Assembly: GCA_903813345.2 (NCBI GenBank)
Contig: CAIIXF020000001.1
Coordinates: forward strand, 58,204,270 to 58,268,269
DNA from: Owenia fusiformis
Taxonomy: Eukaryota > Annelida > Polychaeta > Sabellida > Oweniidae
Reading direction: 5' to 3'
Length of the DNA: 64,000 nucleotides
Below are positions 48,535 through 61,614 of this stretch, one piece after another; within the stretch, counting starts at the first letter, position 1; each line of letters begins with the position of its first letter. The position numbers were made by a program, and so were the translations under genes. The notes beneath the pieces were generated by a model. The model ran no database searches. It was given only the letters and a program-made list of their open reading frames with translations, and was not told the origin of the DNA.

Positions 48535-48855
48535 GGAAAATGACGCGACCATGTTGGGAAAATGGCGCGACCATGTTGGAAAAATGACTCTACCTTAATC
48601 GGGAAAATGATGCGACCGTGTTGGGAAAATGAAGTGACCGTATCGGGAAAATGACGCGACCATGTTGGAAAAATGACGCGACCACGTTGGGAAAATGATG
48701 CGACCATATCTGGAAATGTCTGGGAATATGGAGACAAAGTGGGTGAAAATGACGCGACCATGTCGGGAAAACGACGCGACCATATCGGGGAAAATGATGT
48801 GACCGTGTCGAGAAATGACGTGACCGTGTCGAGAAATGACGTAAACATGTCTCAC
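48535..48855. repeat. Tandem repeat, unit about 22 bp
   Basis: About 14 imperfect units of GGAAAATGACGCGACCATGT plus TG or CG. CG dinucleotides within GACGCGACC are frequent in an otherwise CpG-poor region. Confidence 0.9.
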
Positions 48856-50510
48856 CTGGAGTATTGTGGATATTAATGAGAGGGGGCATAAATGATGCAA
48901 TAGTTAAGTTTGTTTTATGGAATTAGTGATATCATGTACAGCAATTAAACCTTACCCCAACAAACAGACACCATGGGCAATACTGGAATAGATATAAACC
49001 TACAAACAAAATCTTAGTTGTTATGATTTTACACGAAAACACTCTCGACAACCGTAAACAATAAATTGTCAGTATGGAGTTGATGCTACGATTGATAAAC
49101 CATCCAGACAAATCAATATATTTCATAAGTCATTATTAGTGTGAGATAGGAATTTGAAGGTATGAGGTAAAATGTTTGTCAGGGTATGAATCTTTAGCTT
49201 ATGGTGTTTATATTGCAGCTATGCACTCCACACTTCCCATATTTTATCACTTACTCACAATCTTATTACATTCTATCTGCTACCCACCCTGCTCTATTAT
49301 GTACAGTTACCTGATCATTCCATCGCTTTATTTTTGTTTTTTGAATAAAAGAGAGCTTCACCTGCTTACTGCACACTAGGCTCTAGTCCCAGTGAATTCC
49401 AAAATATAGTCTTGCCTCAAGCCCTCGTGACCCTCCTACACACCTCGACTCATGTAGGTGGGGTGGTCCATAGACTTGATGCAAGACTACCAAATTTTAA
49501 AACAATCAATAATCCTGATTCATTCAGGCAAGTGAACAGTAAAATAGAATTCAAATAAAGATATAATCAGAACCCAATGATAAATGTCATCAGATTTTGG
49601 TAATTAAAACCAGAAAAGCTAACATAGCTTTATCATAGACATCTTTAAAGTTGCTTTACAAGAAAAACAAAACAAAAGAATATGAATAATAATTTCGGTT
49701 GCTTGTAACAGGGTTTAAAAGGACAGTGCCTTTACTGATACAATACACATTATCAATAATCTTGAGAAATGGGTTTATCTCCCAAAAACAAACATGGTTT
49801 TATTACATCATCTTTGTTTTTGGAAATTAACCTAATTTTTCATTACATTATTATTATCAACATAATTGATAATGAGTATCATAAACGTACTATAACCTAA
49901 TTAAACTTGATAATCGTAGATAATCTAAGGTGAAATATTGCATAACTGACTCAAAACATCGCTTTGTTTACAAACAATATTAGATGCATTACATAACTAT
50001 TTCCTGGATGAAAAGGAATTGAGCAAACCAGAGATAAACATATTATTTTATTAAGTACACATCCAGCCACCCATGAACTTATTATTTTGAATCAAATACA
50101 TAATAAAACTTGAAGAACGATAGATGGAATGTAAATAGATTTGTGCGATCTCAAAATAAATGACACTTTCAAATACTCCGACTTTCTGCCTAACAAGAAA
50201 AGAGTTTTTCTTTGGTAAACAAACAGCTAGGGGATGGGGAATCAATTCCCATGCCTATTATCCTATATAGGGGGGGGCAAAATTTCTTTCAAAATCATGC
50301 AGTTTTTCACCATTCTGACTGTTTTTTGAGTGATTTTTGGCCAAATTTGCCAAAGTGAACCCCTCCTAGAATTTTTTGGAAGAGTGAACCCCCTTGGGAA
50401 ATTCTGGCTACCGGCCTGCTATATCTAATACATTAATCCTACATATGGTTCCAAGGTACCGTTTCCAATAATTTGAATTTGCTTTAAAAGAGAGCTTTAT
50501 CTACCTAATT
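48856..50510. other. Gene-free stretch
   Basis: AT-rich, with a G run near 50270. No gene or element with clear ends. Confidence 0.5.
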
Positions 50511-51107
50511 TACGAGGGTTGTTCAATAAGTACTGATACAAGTGCTTCCATTTTTCATGTGTCAGGGAATCAAGACAGAATCTTTAAGAATTGAAGGCAA
50601 TATGTGTGTCCTTTACTGACCAAATATTATGAATTAATTCTAAGTTACAGCAAATTATATATGAATGATACCTGGAGCTGTTTTTATCCTTATCATAAGT
50701 TGCTAAAATATCTAAAACTCTATTTCAATGTATAGTATAAGGCCATTAATTTATGCTGTTTCTTAATATATCAGAGGCATATCTCACAACCGGGGTTCTA
50801 TCAGACCATGAATTTTACTTTACTTTTTCTCCTCCGATTTTAAATCATTTCCTAGTATCTTTCGATCCACTACAAGAAGTGTCAGTCTTACAAAAATCCG
50901 CTAGAAAGATTTGAACTAATATAAAGTGACAAATGAAAAGTAAAAAGAGTTTGGAATACCCTCAACAATATATTCTACATTAATATTGATGTAACTTTAA
51001 AAGCACTTAGAAAATCATAATATTTGGTCACCATAAAGAAAATTTTATTTAGATTCCTTTCAAAAAATGAGACCATTTGTTTTAGTATTTATTGAATCAC
51101 CCTCGTA
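50511..51107. mobile_element. TACGAGGG-type MITE, 597 bp
   Basis: Left TACGAGGGTTGTTCAATAAG and right inverted TACGAGGGTGATTCAATAAA. The ends agree over about 35 bp with few differences. No transposase. It shares only the outermost bases with the 1061-2088 element, so it is a different subfamily. Confidence 0.75.
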
Positions 51108-52669
51108 CTAGGCTCTGACACTGTGGGAAGATTAAGATTAAATCCTAAAATTAAATGTAAATAAATTAATGTGTTCAAAGTAACAATATAGTTCCTGAAG
51201 CATAACTCGGTATACCAATCTGTCAATCAACTAGCCAGAAGTACATTACAAGAAAAGTGTACAAAGTTAAGTCTGTTGTCCTCTTATTATGACATCATGA
51301 TTACCATGGTTACAACAAAGGAGACTGTCATGGTAATGTACCCTTGTATATGTCCATCAGAGGGAGTCACATTTGGTACAGTTTTAATTATATTTATAAA
51401 GGTGTCTGATAAAGTACTGGGCTACACATGGCCACCAGGTAGTATAGCAGTGATATAAGATTAGATATCTAAAAACACAGTAAGTGATATGATAACATAC
51501 CACCAGATTTCTCCCTTACTTCTAAACAAAATCTTGCAACTTAAAAAATATATAATAACATTTTTGTAGGATTGTGCAATACTGTTAGCAATTACCTTAA
51601 TAATGGAGGTTGGTATACAAAAACTGGAAAACTTTGCATTTATGTACAATGAATTCATAAATCGGATAAGAGCACGTGCGATGAATCTCATCCTGAATTT
51701 AGGTTAAGTAATTAATTGTGATGTAGGGAAAACATTTGAGCATATTTAGCCACATCCTTCCCTATCTTCTCTCAAGTGGGGGCCTCACTTGACTGTGCGA
51801 GACCTCCAAGGCAATTAATGAGTACGGCTTAACTACTACCTTATGGCTTGGCCTTGAAACTAACAGTAACACACCGTGATGGAATACACATATTAATATT
51901 ACATTAAACATTAATAAATATTGGCATCTAAAATATTCAGAATTAAATTCTTGAGAAAGTAGAGATTTTGTCACTTCGATTCGTTATAGCAATTCCCAAA
52001 TAATTTGCTGTTGAATGCATGTGTACCATCAATGCTTTGGTTCATTTCTATCAGAGACATTTTATGTCTCTGTTTCTGATCACAAGGTATGATATCTTTT
52101 ATGCAACAACTTATTATTTGGTGAAACCATTGAATTAAAAACATTCTATTAACAATACATTTTCATAGTTCGCTTCACACATTTTCCCCAAACAGACAAA
52201 ACAATACATAACCTTCAAACAGAATTATGCACAATACATTAAATATGAACCGGAAAATTTATAGACAATGTATCTGGAAGATGATAGCACACTTAAAAAC
52301 ATTCCAAATGATAGCAGCTGGCAAGGCTGATCCATCATATGTCTACCAATAAATATTTCAAAAGACAAAACAGAATAGTTAATTATATAAATGGCTTTCT
52401 ACTTTAATTGTAAGGTAAAATCATTTGATATTTTCTGCTGACAAAAGATGGCATTGTCAATGTTCTGTAAAGGAAGAATTACCAGGAAACAAGATCAATG
52501 AATTAATGAATTCTGTAGATGTATTTTGTATGAATGGCTCGACAAAGCACCCTGTGACTTCTTTGTGCAAGGAATGGTCAATACCTAATGCTTCCTAACA
52601 GGCTAACAATTGATCTTTTTTTGCTCTCAGAACACAAACACAGAGACAAACAATGATAAGCTTTGGGTG
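51108..52669. other. Gene-free stretch downstream of TBRG4
   Basis: AT-rich, with a small hairpin AGAGACAT-TTT-ATGTCTCT (about 52052-52070). Nothing else recognised. Confidence 0.5.
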
Positions 52670-52692
52670 AAATCTGCAACGCCTACAGACTC

Positions 52693-52698
52693 TTTATT
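52693..52698 (-). terminator. Polyadenylation signal of TBRG4
   Basis: AATAAA on the minus strand about 190 bp past the TBRG4 stop, the first canonical hexamer downstream. The 3'UTR therefore probably runs from 52890 to about 52670. Confidence 0.6.
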
Positions 52699-52890
52699 GT
52701 ATTAATTTTCACACAAGCCTGTTGGTTTTAATTGAATTGGATATTTATATTGATTAAACATAACTCTTTCAATTCTAATGTCCACAATTAAATCAACAAT
52801 AAATAACAATATACACATACAGAACTTTTCCCCATCAGGATGACACTGTTGTGCAAAAATCTTAACTAAAATCACCTAAGTTGAGATTGG

Positions 52891-52980
52891 TCAGGAAGAG
52901 ACTGCTGCATGAATTTTTCCCTGGAGATATTGTACTCTGCTTAAAGTAGTGGTCAGCTTGCTGTATTCAAAAAAGGGAAC
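52891..52980 (-). CDS. TBRG4: TBRG4 coding exon 6 (end of RAP domain and stop)
   Basis: Acceptor TTATTTTCAG, then VPFFEYSKLTTTLSRVQYLQ, GKIHAAVSS and TGA at 52893-52891. It matches [20 protein letters not shown] of human TBRG4. The RAP Trp after VPFFE is replaced by Tyr. Confidence 0.94.
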   Translation of the reverse strand, partial: VPFFEYSKLTTTLSRVQYLQGKIHAAVSS

Positions 52981-55900
52981 CTGAAAATAAAAATAAATTC
53001 AAATAATCTTTTATTGCAATTTGAAAAGTTATTCCATTTTGTTGAGGTGAATACACATTCATTTTTCATTTGATATATTTTTGAGGAATATGCAAAATGT
53101 ACAAAAATGTATCCAATCGTTTAAGAAAACAAAGGACTGGACTCAACTCCATAAATCAATCAATAAAACAAGCCCTTGACATGCAGGAATTGAGCTTGGG
53201 AGGTACTTGGCGTCAATGTCCTCAAATAAGAGAATAGGTAATCAATCTAAATAAGAACTTGTTGAAGATGATAAAATGAATGGAAAAATAGTTACTTGTG
53301 TTGTTTGGCATTATCCTTCAGGAAATATGTGCCATTTTTTTTATTTTCATTGTCTCCAAGAATGTAAATGAGAACTAAAATCTCAATGAAAAAAATATCT
53401 GAGAGGGGAGTTAACTGTAAAAATAGCATCTTGATATGAACTGCTACTAGGCAATGTCTATTTGAATAATAATATGGTTATGGTCATAACTGCCAGTGAG
53501 ACATCTATAATTGAATCTAAAACATATTAAGACATTACGGATCTTACATAACAGTCAAGTGTAGGAAATATGGATACCCATGATTGTAAGAATGTTTACT
53601 GAAGGACACATAACCTTTTTGGTAAAAGCATTTAATTGATTTAATCAATATTTTGATTGTGATTTATATCATTTCAATACAACCCGATACAGTTTCACAT
53701 GAATTGAAAGTTTCATTGAAGAAACTTGATTTATGTTAAACCTTAAACCAATTCATTTAAAATTCATATTTAATTTATTATACCATCAACTTGTATTTGA
53801 GTTATCAAATATTACAGTTTTTCACAAAATATGGACAGAAAAGCCATATTGAAAATTCTTTCTTGAACAGAGGTTAAATTCTGAAGCACCCTAGCCTATT
53901 AAATATCGACCAAATGACAATCATTTTGAATTCAGCAGTTATCATGAAAAAACTTTATTGAGCAGAGGTTATAGTATCCTAAGGCATTTGAACCAAATCC
54001 TTCAACTGGTATTTGGGTTATCAATGATTACATTATTACTCAATATGGTGGCCATTTTAAATTGAGTGGCCATGTTAAAAATTCCTTCTTGATTGAATGA
54101 CCAGCCTGCAAAATTTGAACCAAATCCATCAATTGGTATTTTAGTTATCACCCATAGAGACAGACAAACAGACAGATGGCTTCTCTATCCTCCCAGACTA
54201 TGTTCCATGGGATAAATCATGCATTTTCAAATCCCTTCGTAACACGAAGATGCACACCCTCAATGTTTGATGGTTCATATAATCAATTACATACCTCAAC
54301 CATAGTGTAGCCCTCATTGGTGAGCTGTCTGATAGACAAGGCATTGAGACCATTTGGCACAACCACCTTCAACGTCATATCACTGAAGTCAAGAACTTTA
54401 ACAGCTAGCCTAAAACAAAAACTCAGAATAAATATGTAGCCTAATTCAATATATTTTGTTAGTGATTTAGAGTTTTCAGTATATTAGGATTGTCAATTTT
54501 TTTAAATGCTTTAAAAATTGGTTTGACTTGATAATATCAAATTTTGTGTTTTCAATAATCTAGGATATTGGGGACTTCCTAGGTTTGGCAAATTTTAGCA
54601 AAATCCCATCAAATACAACAAGATAATGATGTAAACCATAAGTGATAAAAGCAGGAAGTTCACCTCAAGACTTCCATAAAAACAATACCAGCAACGTTAA
54701 CTTGTAAATCAATTGCACAAATACCTCAAATATTCAATATTCTCATACTTACCTAAACACATTCTGACCCTCTTGCATTGCTTGGTCTTGGTCCCCTTGT
54801 ATTGATGACTCATGATCTTCCAGCTTCAGAGGGCGACCTTCACTATCTACTATCAACTCAATGTCTGAAATAGTATTTTACGTTGCATGATATAAGCTAT
54901 TTATGACAGTGGCGCTTTTTAGAATTTCACATTTTTATATAAAAAATTCATTTTTGCCATCAAGTTAACATAACGTGTGAAAAAAATTCTGACCTGTTTT
55001 TCGCACATTAAAACTTCACTCCACAAGAAGTTTCAGATGACTAGCTCATCTCAATGCACATTTATGAGAGTTACAAAATGTGTCATCTATTCCTTTTCTG
55101 GCACAACTGGATCTTACACTAAAAATGATACCCACCTTTTGTAACATAATTAATAATGGAAATAAGTTACAATGATTTTATCAATGACAACTACATTATT
55201 TTGTGTTTAATTGAATGGACTTCATTTCCCTGAAAGAATTAGCCCAAATCATTAGTATTTACAAAGTTATGTTGATAAAGCTGGGTGGCATTTTTTGTAG
55301 TAGAATCCATGTTTGTCTACAAAGGAATGGACGACATTTAGAGCAAATGTTGTAACACTCATAAAATTTGACCCACTTGAAAAACCAAAGGATGACAGTA
55401 TATGTCTATAGACAAACAAGTTATGCAACATAAAGTGGGTGTCACCCTGTATTACATGAAACTGGGCTGATACTATTTGCATGCATCACTATGGTTTACC
55501 TATATGATAGCCTCTAGAGCTAGAAGTGTTCCAATTGAAGTACTTCTCACTGGGCACAATGTGCCTCAGATCAGACAGGACAAACAACGCCAGGTTGGAA
55601 GGACGAGCTTTACTCTGAAATTGTTAGAATAAAACATGTAAATTAGAGTACCGTGTGCATGTAAATAATGAGTTTCAAAACTAGTAAATGAACTAACAAA
55701 AACAGTTAATTTACATGGAGCAAATAATGACTTCTTGGTAGTGGTTCAGAAATATTCATGGATATGCCCAGGGGTTTCACTCAAATATACCTCTTAATAC
55801 CTACATGCCACACCAAATAGACCCTCTTTTTAAGCATCCCAATCCCCTTTCAATATGCAACTATATAGAACATGTTGCTTTCATATTACAAAATACAAGA

Positions 55901-57558
55901 ACAACATTAATATCTGCTGAGCATTTTACACTTCAAAATGCAATTCCATTCAACATTAAATTACTCCTAGTAAACTGCATGAAATCTGCTTTAGTAATAG
56001 AAGACATTGTTTTACCTGGCTATGAGAGTTGTTGATGTTGTTATTGTCTTTGAGGTAAGGTCCCTCATAGTCGGTCAATTCACCCATGGCACAATTATTG
56101 ACATCCTTTAACTTGCTTTGTATAGTCATTAATTTAACAACATCATGCTCTGAAATAAGAATTGATTCAATCGTAAGAATGACAAATTCAGTCTAGTTGA
56201 ATTCCTCACGTTGAACTGCATATTCATAGCTAAGGTGAAATATGTAAATTGGCATTTCATATTGTTAAATACATACCTTGTAGTAGGGCGTGAAACTCCT
56301 TGTCAAGAACAGTTGAGGCAGTAATGGCATTTGCCTTCTCCAGAACACACAGCGACCAGACAACATCTAACCAAAGCTTAGGCTGCTCATGTCGTATATG
56401 CTCAACTCTATTCAACAAAGACCCAAGGTTATCATCAACAGCAGAAGGCATGTAATTCACAGCTCCGCACGTTACAATCATTGCAGCAATCTCATTGGCA
56501 GTTCCCTCAGGCATCGAGATTTGTTTCCCGAGCAATTCTAACAATTCAACATGTCGCCATTTTAGCAACCCAAGTGAAACAATAATTGAAGTACGTACTT
56601 TGCTTGTTGAGATGTCGGTATACAGTAATTTTTCTGATATTTTATCTAGCAGTGTTTCATCATATATTGAGAGTCTACAACATGAGTAGAGTAGATTCAT
56701 GATCTGGACATCACTTAGGGGTAGTGTGTTGTTATTCAGGTGATACACAATGCTTCGTTTCAATGATGCATTTCTCCTTCCGCTCTTGGCCTGCTGATAG
56801 AGGACTCTGTAGAGGTCTAAACTAGACATTCGCTCAATAAGATCTAAAGCACGGAGTTCCAATTTTTCGTAAATATCACTTCCTGTTGAATTTCCATTAA
56901 ATTGCCTCTGCGCAAAGTACATGAAAGAAACAATGTCTTTTGGATTCGATATATCAAGCCATCTCTTATCCAGCCAGCTAATTGCATCAGCGTTTAGTTT
57001 TTTCTGTCGAGAATTCTTCTCTTTGAGCTCATACATTGTCAAAACTTTGAGGAGGTGTCGCATTGGCATATTCTTCATTACAAATGTCACTTGTGTTTCT
57101 AAGGACTCAATAATGAAATCCTCAGACTCAACAAGAGCTAACAAGGACTCTAGATTCCGCAACAAATCAACAGTTTCCATATGTATTGCCTTTGAATGTA
57201 AAACTTTCTTAATCTCGACAAAATAGGGATCATTTGTCAAGTAGCGTCCAACTTGGATTTTGAACTCATTAACAGAGTTCAACTCAGCTAATTTTTGAAG
57301 GAAGAGCGTTATAACGGGAACTGAGAGATTTGACAGAGCTGGTGTAACCAGGGAGGAAACATCCTTAGCTTGTGTGATACGTCTATGTGACTCTGCATCA
57401 ATAACACCTGACTTTGCCTCTGTTGCGATTGTATGTAAGTATCTTGATTTTATTTCACAATTCAACCTTCTGTGTATAATTGGTGCCCGAACAGTACAGT
57501 TTCTCATCAGGTTGATGCCCCATTTTAAAGGACGTCCTGCAATGATGGTGAATGACAT
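52891..57558 (-). CDS. TBRG4: FAST kinase domain-containing protein 4 (TBRG4-like), whole coding region (6 exons)
   Basis: Exons in coding order are 57558-56277, 56149-56016, 55614-55500, 54864-54753, 54409-54295 and 52980-52891. Together they give 1848 nt, 615 residues plus stop, close to human TBRG4 at 631. The N-terminus (MSFTIIAGRPLKWG... with many Arg) looks like a mitochondrial presequence. Helical FAST-type repeats follow. WLDVVWSLCVLEKA near residues 402-415 and EFHALLQ match TBRG4. The C-terminus is a RAP domain (about 550-610) with LTNEGYTMVEVPFFEYSKL and YLQGKI. FASTKD4 is known to bind and stabilise a subset of mitochondrial mRNAs. The start at 57558 is chosen because an acceptor (TTTTGCAG|GATGTC) lies one base before the ATG, so a 5'UTR exon lies upstream. 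FASTKD4 is preferred over FASTKD1/2/3/5 from the pre-RAP motifs. Confidence 0.94.
52981..54294 (-). other. TBRG4: Last intron of TBRG4
   Basis: A 1.3 kb intron. Besides ordinary AT-rich sequence it carries a diverged copy of the ATCCCACCGAAC-ended repeat family at about 53783-54213. Confidence 0.85.
53783..54213. mobile_element. Partial copy of the ATCCCACCGAAC-ended family
   Basis: Diverged subunits with CAACTGGTATTTGGGTTATC, AATATGGTGGCCATTTTAAA and GATGGCTTCTCTATCC, ending CATGGGAT. The left end is missing. It lies in the last TBRG4 intron. Confidence 0.7.
54295..54409 (-). CDS. TBRG4: TBRG4 coding exon 5 (RAP domain, first part)
   Basis: Acceptor TGTTTTAG, donor TTGAG|GTATGT, 115 nt, phase 2 to 0. 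Encodes RLAVKVLDFSDMTLKVVVPN then GLNALSIRQLTNEGYTMVE, the start of the RAP fold with its conserved Gly-Tyr before the VPFFE strand. Confidence 0.93.
54753..54864 (-). CDS. TBRG4: TBRG4 coding exon 4
   Basis: Acceptor CTATTTCAG, donor TTAG|GTAAGT, 112 nt, phase 1 to 2. Encodes DIELIVDSEGRPLKLEDHES then a Gln-rich linker. DIELIVDSEGRPL parallels the DAEVLLDSDGEFLP segment of TBRG4. Confidence 0.92.
55500..55614 (-). CDS. TBRG4: TBRG4 coding exon 3
   Basis: Acceptor AATTTCAG, donor ATAG|GTAAAC, 115 nt, phase 0 to 1. Encodes SKARPSNLALFVLSDLRHIV then PSEKYFNWNTSSSRGYHI, the start of the FAST_2-like region. Confidence 0.92.
56016..56149 (-). CDS. TBRG4: TBRG4 coding exon 2
   Basis: Acceptor TTATTTCAG, donor CCAG|GTAAAA, 134 nt. 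It joins in frame (phase 1 to 0) and encodes EHDVVKLMTIQSKLKDVNNC then GELTDYEGPYL. Human TBRG4 has a similar KLLHIN...YPEYSGPLL segment at this place. Confidence 0.92.
56277..57558 (-). CDS. TBRG4: TBRG4 coding exon 1
   Basis: Encodes residues 1-427 and ends in phase 1 at CAAG|GTATGT. It holds the presequence and the helical FAST-repeat body, for example NNLGSLLNRVEHIRH-type helices and KLWLDVVWSLCVLEKAN. Codons upstream of 57558 belong to the intron acceptor and should not be translated. Confidence 0.95.
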
Positions 57559-57997
57559 CCTGCAAAACACAAAGGGTAAGTAATATATGAGGTGATATCA
57601 CCACCAATTGATCTATGATGCTTAGAGCTTGTCGAATATTAAAACATTGTATCAAGAAGAAAACTGGATGGTGGATGCTATTGCCTACCTCATCAATCTT
57701 CAGTTGAACTAATTACCCGGTAATTGGAATTGATTTGGAACAATTTATGAGATTTTGGAGATAATGGTCCTAAATCTTTAGATTGTGATTCAATTGTCAA
57801 ATCAGGTTCAATCAATGTCAATCACATTTTATATTAACATTTTTTTTAGTTTAGTTTAGACTCTAGATGTATTTCAATGTATTTTTTCGTCAATCAAATC
57901 TAGAAATTAAGATTTTGTTTGTACAGGGTGTCCAAGAAGTAACGTCAATGACCCTGGCATTTTGTCATTTATGCTTCAAATGTCATGAAACTTGGTC

Positions 57998-58545
57998 TAG
58001 ACAGGTTCCAATTCTAATAATTCAAGTTTTTGAGGCATTTTTAGAAAAAGCAACAGACCTATTTTCACTCGATCAATGTTTCATGCTGATAAAGATATTA
58101 AAAGATGACAGCTCAACGGGGTGGTCACGACACTGAATTTTGGCATTTTTACCCCCCTAGGAAAATATTTTAGGGGGTACTATGAAACTAGTTCATAACT
58201 CAAAGGATATATGAGCTATTGTTCTGAGTTGTACACCATACATTGCTAGTACAAATATGAATACTATCCTAAAGTTATAGGTTGATACCCTTATTGGTCT
58301 CAGAAAAGATACAATAAACAGGAAAAAGATACGCAATTTTTGTCTTGCCAATTTTATATTTGTAGCTTCAAGCAAAATATGACAGCTTTAAACAGCTCAT
58401 AGTAGTATTCTAAAAACATTTCCAAGCTATGTGCGGTATTGTAATACATCTATTTTAGTTATGAAGTACTATTTTGTAATTTTAATATGACTTTATAGTG
58501 CCCTACCTCTGGAAAATTGAAGAAAGTGGATGTGGTGAATTTTAT
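57998..58545 (+). repeat. Left long inverted arm of the composite element
   Basis: Matches 61615-62170 in reverse; shared blocks include AGATATTAAAAGATGACAGC, TTTTACCCCCCTAGGA, GTTCATAACTCAAAGGATAT and GTGCCCTACC. Confidence 0.85.
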
Positions 58546-61500
58546 CGTTTTGCAGCATTAAGTTAGAAACATGTATTGATAGACACCAAATCAATAAATT
58601 CATACCATCATCAAATGTTAGGTGACATTCTAATTCATTTATTACTAGAATATAGGACTTAAGATATTTTATATGTAAGTTTTCAATTTAGTACATGTAT
58701 CATAATGAAATCTAGTGTGATCACATACTAGAGAGGACATTGACATAAAGTCTAAACATTATAATCATCAATTGATCTCATTTGAGCAACTAGACTATGG
58801 TGGTCATCATGCACAAGTAATGTACTTCAGTGCCCCATGTACTAGGGCACGAGTCATTTGAGCCATATATACCTCCTTTACAACCCATTCAGAAGGGTCA
58901 TTTACAATGTGCAAAACATGGCAAAAGTTCCGTAAAACTGTTAGTTCTCATTATCTGACCATATAGCAGAGTCCTCATTAAGCCATGATGCATCACAGCC
59001 ATATGTTAGAAAAGTAGCTAAGAATCTTTTTTATTAACCAAAGATGACTTTCCCACTGATGGTGCCTCACACTTGTATAACTTAGTGTAACTTATTTATT
59101 ATTATTTGGGAGAATTTGAACATTTCCCCCTTTTTACACTTTGAATTTTAAACAACATTACCAATAAATAATTTATATTGTGGATCTTTTGGGAGATATT
59201 ATATTTGAGATTGTACTTTCAATTGCTTTCAATTTTGTTTACATAGATCTGATTCTGCATTTAAATACCAAGACGTCAGTTTACTTCAACTGTCATGACT
59301 AAAGCATTTGATAGTATTTACATAATAATGTTATAAAGGAGCATGTAGGTTATCGCAAACAACTTCAGAAAATGGTCCTTTTTCCATATAGCTTTGAAAT
59401 CTCGTTAAGGTCTTGTTTTTAATGAGATTTTAGGAGATCAGCATTTTTAACCATTAAAAACTAACGTTTTCTTCCATCTGATGGCATATTTGAATTCTGT
59501 GAGTAATTCTCTATCAAAACAACTTTGATTTGCACTGTTATTTACCATTATTCAAATTCTAATGATTTTCTGGTTGTCTAAAAAAGGTCGGGCTAAATCC
59601 CCATTGACAAAATGCTGAAAAACCTTCCATTGACAAAATGCTGAAAAACCTTTAAAAGTTCATTTACTCTTACAAGGATCACAATTTTAATGTGAAATCA
59701 CAATCCACATGTCAATAAGATCATATAGTTACATTCCAATGATGTTTTAAGTTGATCCAAATGGAATAACTTCTTGATGCCATCTATTTTCCATTTATAT
59801 AAAAAAGGTCAATTCTAACTTGAATTATGAATATTTTCTGACCATGAACATTGGTATATCTTTTAGATCTATTCATTATCTTCAAGAAGAGTAAATATAA
59901 TGATTAATCAGACCTGAGTGATATTAAAGGGAATGGCCCAATCAACATACTTTTTAGTAAAAATGATGACCTAGTTTTTACCAAAGATGCAACCTTTAAT
60001 TATATTGTTGGATGCATAATTAAAATATGCTTTGAGACATGTTATATTTCCTAAGAGGAAAAGTGGATTGCTCCAGGGACTTTAAAAGACACTGAATTTG
60101 GATGACCAAAATGAACTGAAACCAATGGACAGCATGAATTTTTTCAAAGGGGAAATAACATGGGGAACACTAATCTTAGGGGAATTCAGTTTCTTTTCAA
60201 GAGCTATTTGATACATTAAAATAAAGAATAGTAATGCATCAAACATTGTTAAAATGATTCCATTTTTGGTGAAAATGAGGTCAACAACTTTAAAAAAATA
60301 TATTGATGGGTTGATTGCTAGTGAAATATCTACGAGTCCAATTGACTTTATTATCAAATTAAATATGCGCATGTCAAATTTGGCCGACGAACACTGATTG
60401 GGGCGGTGAGTTCACAGGTTTATTTTAGTTTGAAAGAGTGAAGACGAAGCTCTTTTTTAAGAAGTGAAGTCAAACGAATGCAAAGGGTAACCAAATTTTT
60501 GACATGTCTTCAAATACAATAGTATTTTCTTCATAAGATAGAGTGTCACTTATTGATTGACCTGAGATCGTATCATATCTTTATGACATAGAAGCGAAAT
60601 AGCCATATTGATCTTTAATGAATGTTGTTTGCTACTTTTCGACAATTTAGTCAAAATTTGGGGGTTTGGGGAAGGGGTGCAATTAGGTTAAAAACGTGAT
60701 TAACCTGATTCAGACTATCCTTAAATGAGCACTGAGTCATCCGAGAGCATAACTTTTCCAAAACATGTTAGTGTTATTTTTGGACCACTCACATTAATAT
60801 TTCGTCTAATTTTCCCTCAGAGTTTCCTCATCATTGTCCAAATCTTTGGCCATATTTGTTGAGATATATGAATGTTCATTATTAAAATCTTGCCTTCCTT
60901 TGCAGTTGGAGAAGACTCGGTATTAGGTGTTATAAGTCCCAGACCACGATAAATAAAAAAACAAAAAAAACAAAATGACATAGAACTGATAAACATTTTC
61001 TCTTGTGCGTGTCAGCCATGGTCTACCAAATTAATTGCTATTCGGTGGGAAGAAACTCATTTTTCAGTTTCCATTTTAATTTCCTGACAAATAGAGCGAT
61101 CATCCCAGCATTTTTTCTATGATCTATGTGTCGCCATAGCAACTTCTGTTTTAGAGAACAATAAAACAATAGAAAAGATTACTTTACCATAATTCTAATC
61201 ATCCTACATTGTAGACATATTTAGAATTAAAAATATGAAGAGAATGACAAAACCTCTTAAAACACATTTCTTAGGAAACAAATAGTGTGGTATTCTTGTT
61301 ACTATGGCAACAGAGTTTTTTCTTTTTGTCATACAGATTACCTATCATACCAGGACCAAATCCTGAAAATTTGAATTCAGTATCTTCATTAGTATCTTAG
61401 ATATATAGGTTTCTTATAGTATCCCCTGCAGATTTCATCGGAGTATAAGGAAAATGCTCTGAAGAGGGATGCCCAAGAATGCCACTTAACAGTTCTGGTA

Positions 61501-61614
61501 TTTTTGAGGTCCCAACCCTCTATTCATGGGAATAGTTAACCATTGTAAAGCTACTCATGGTAAACTGACAGAATTGATTGTATCTTCAACTAAGAAGTCA
61601 ATAAAATGTTAAAA
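58546..61614. other. Spacer of the composite element
   Basis: AT-rich with no gene. It holds a 26 bp tandem duplicate (CCATTGACAAAATGCTGAAA..., about 59602-59653), the dispersed repeat at 59100-59272, and X-box-like palindromes at 61130-61143 and 61298-61311. A short match (GAATGCAAAGGGTAA) is shared with about 11418. Confidence 0.5.

Noticed and set aside
48477-48900. Three overlapping minus-strand frames of 99-123 codons
   Set aside because: Products of the 22 bp repeat (repeating FPTWSRHF-type peptide).
52052-52070. Small hairpin AGAGACAT-TTT-ATGTCTCT
   Set aside because: Too short and isolated to name as a terminator or RNA gene in an animal genome.
57558-57570. Extended TBRG4 N-terminus upstream of 57558
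   Set aside because: The extra codons begin with GTG and contain the intron acceptor TTTTGCAG; the ATG at 57558 fits better.
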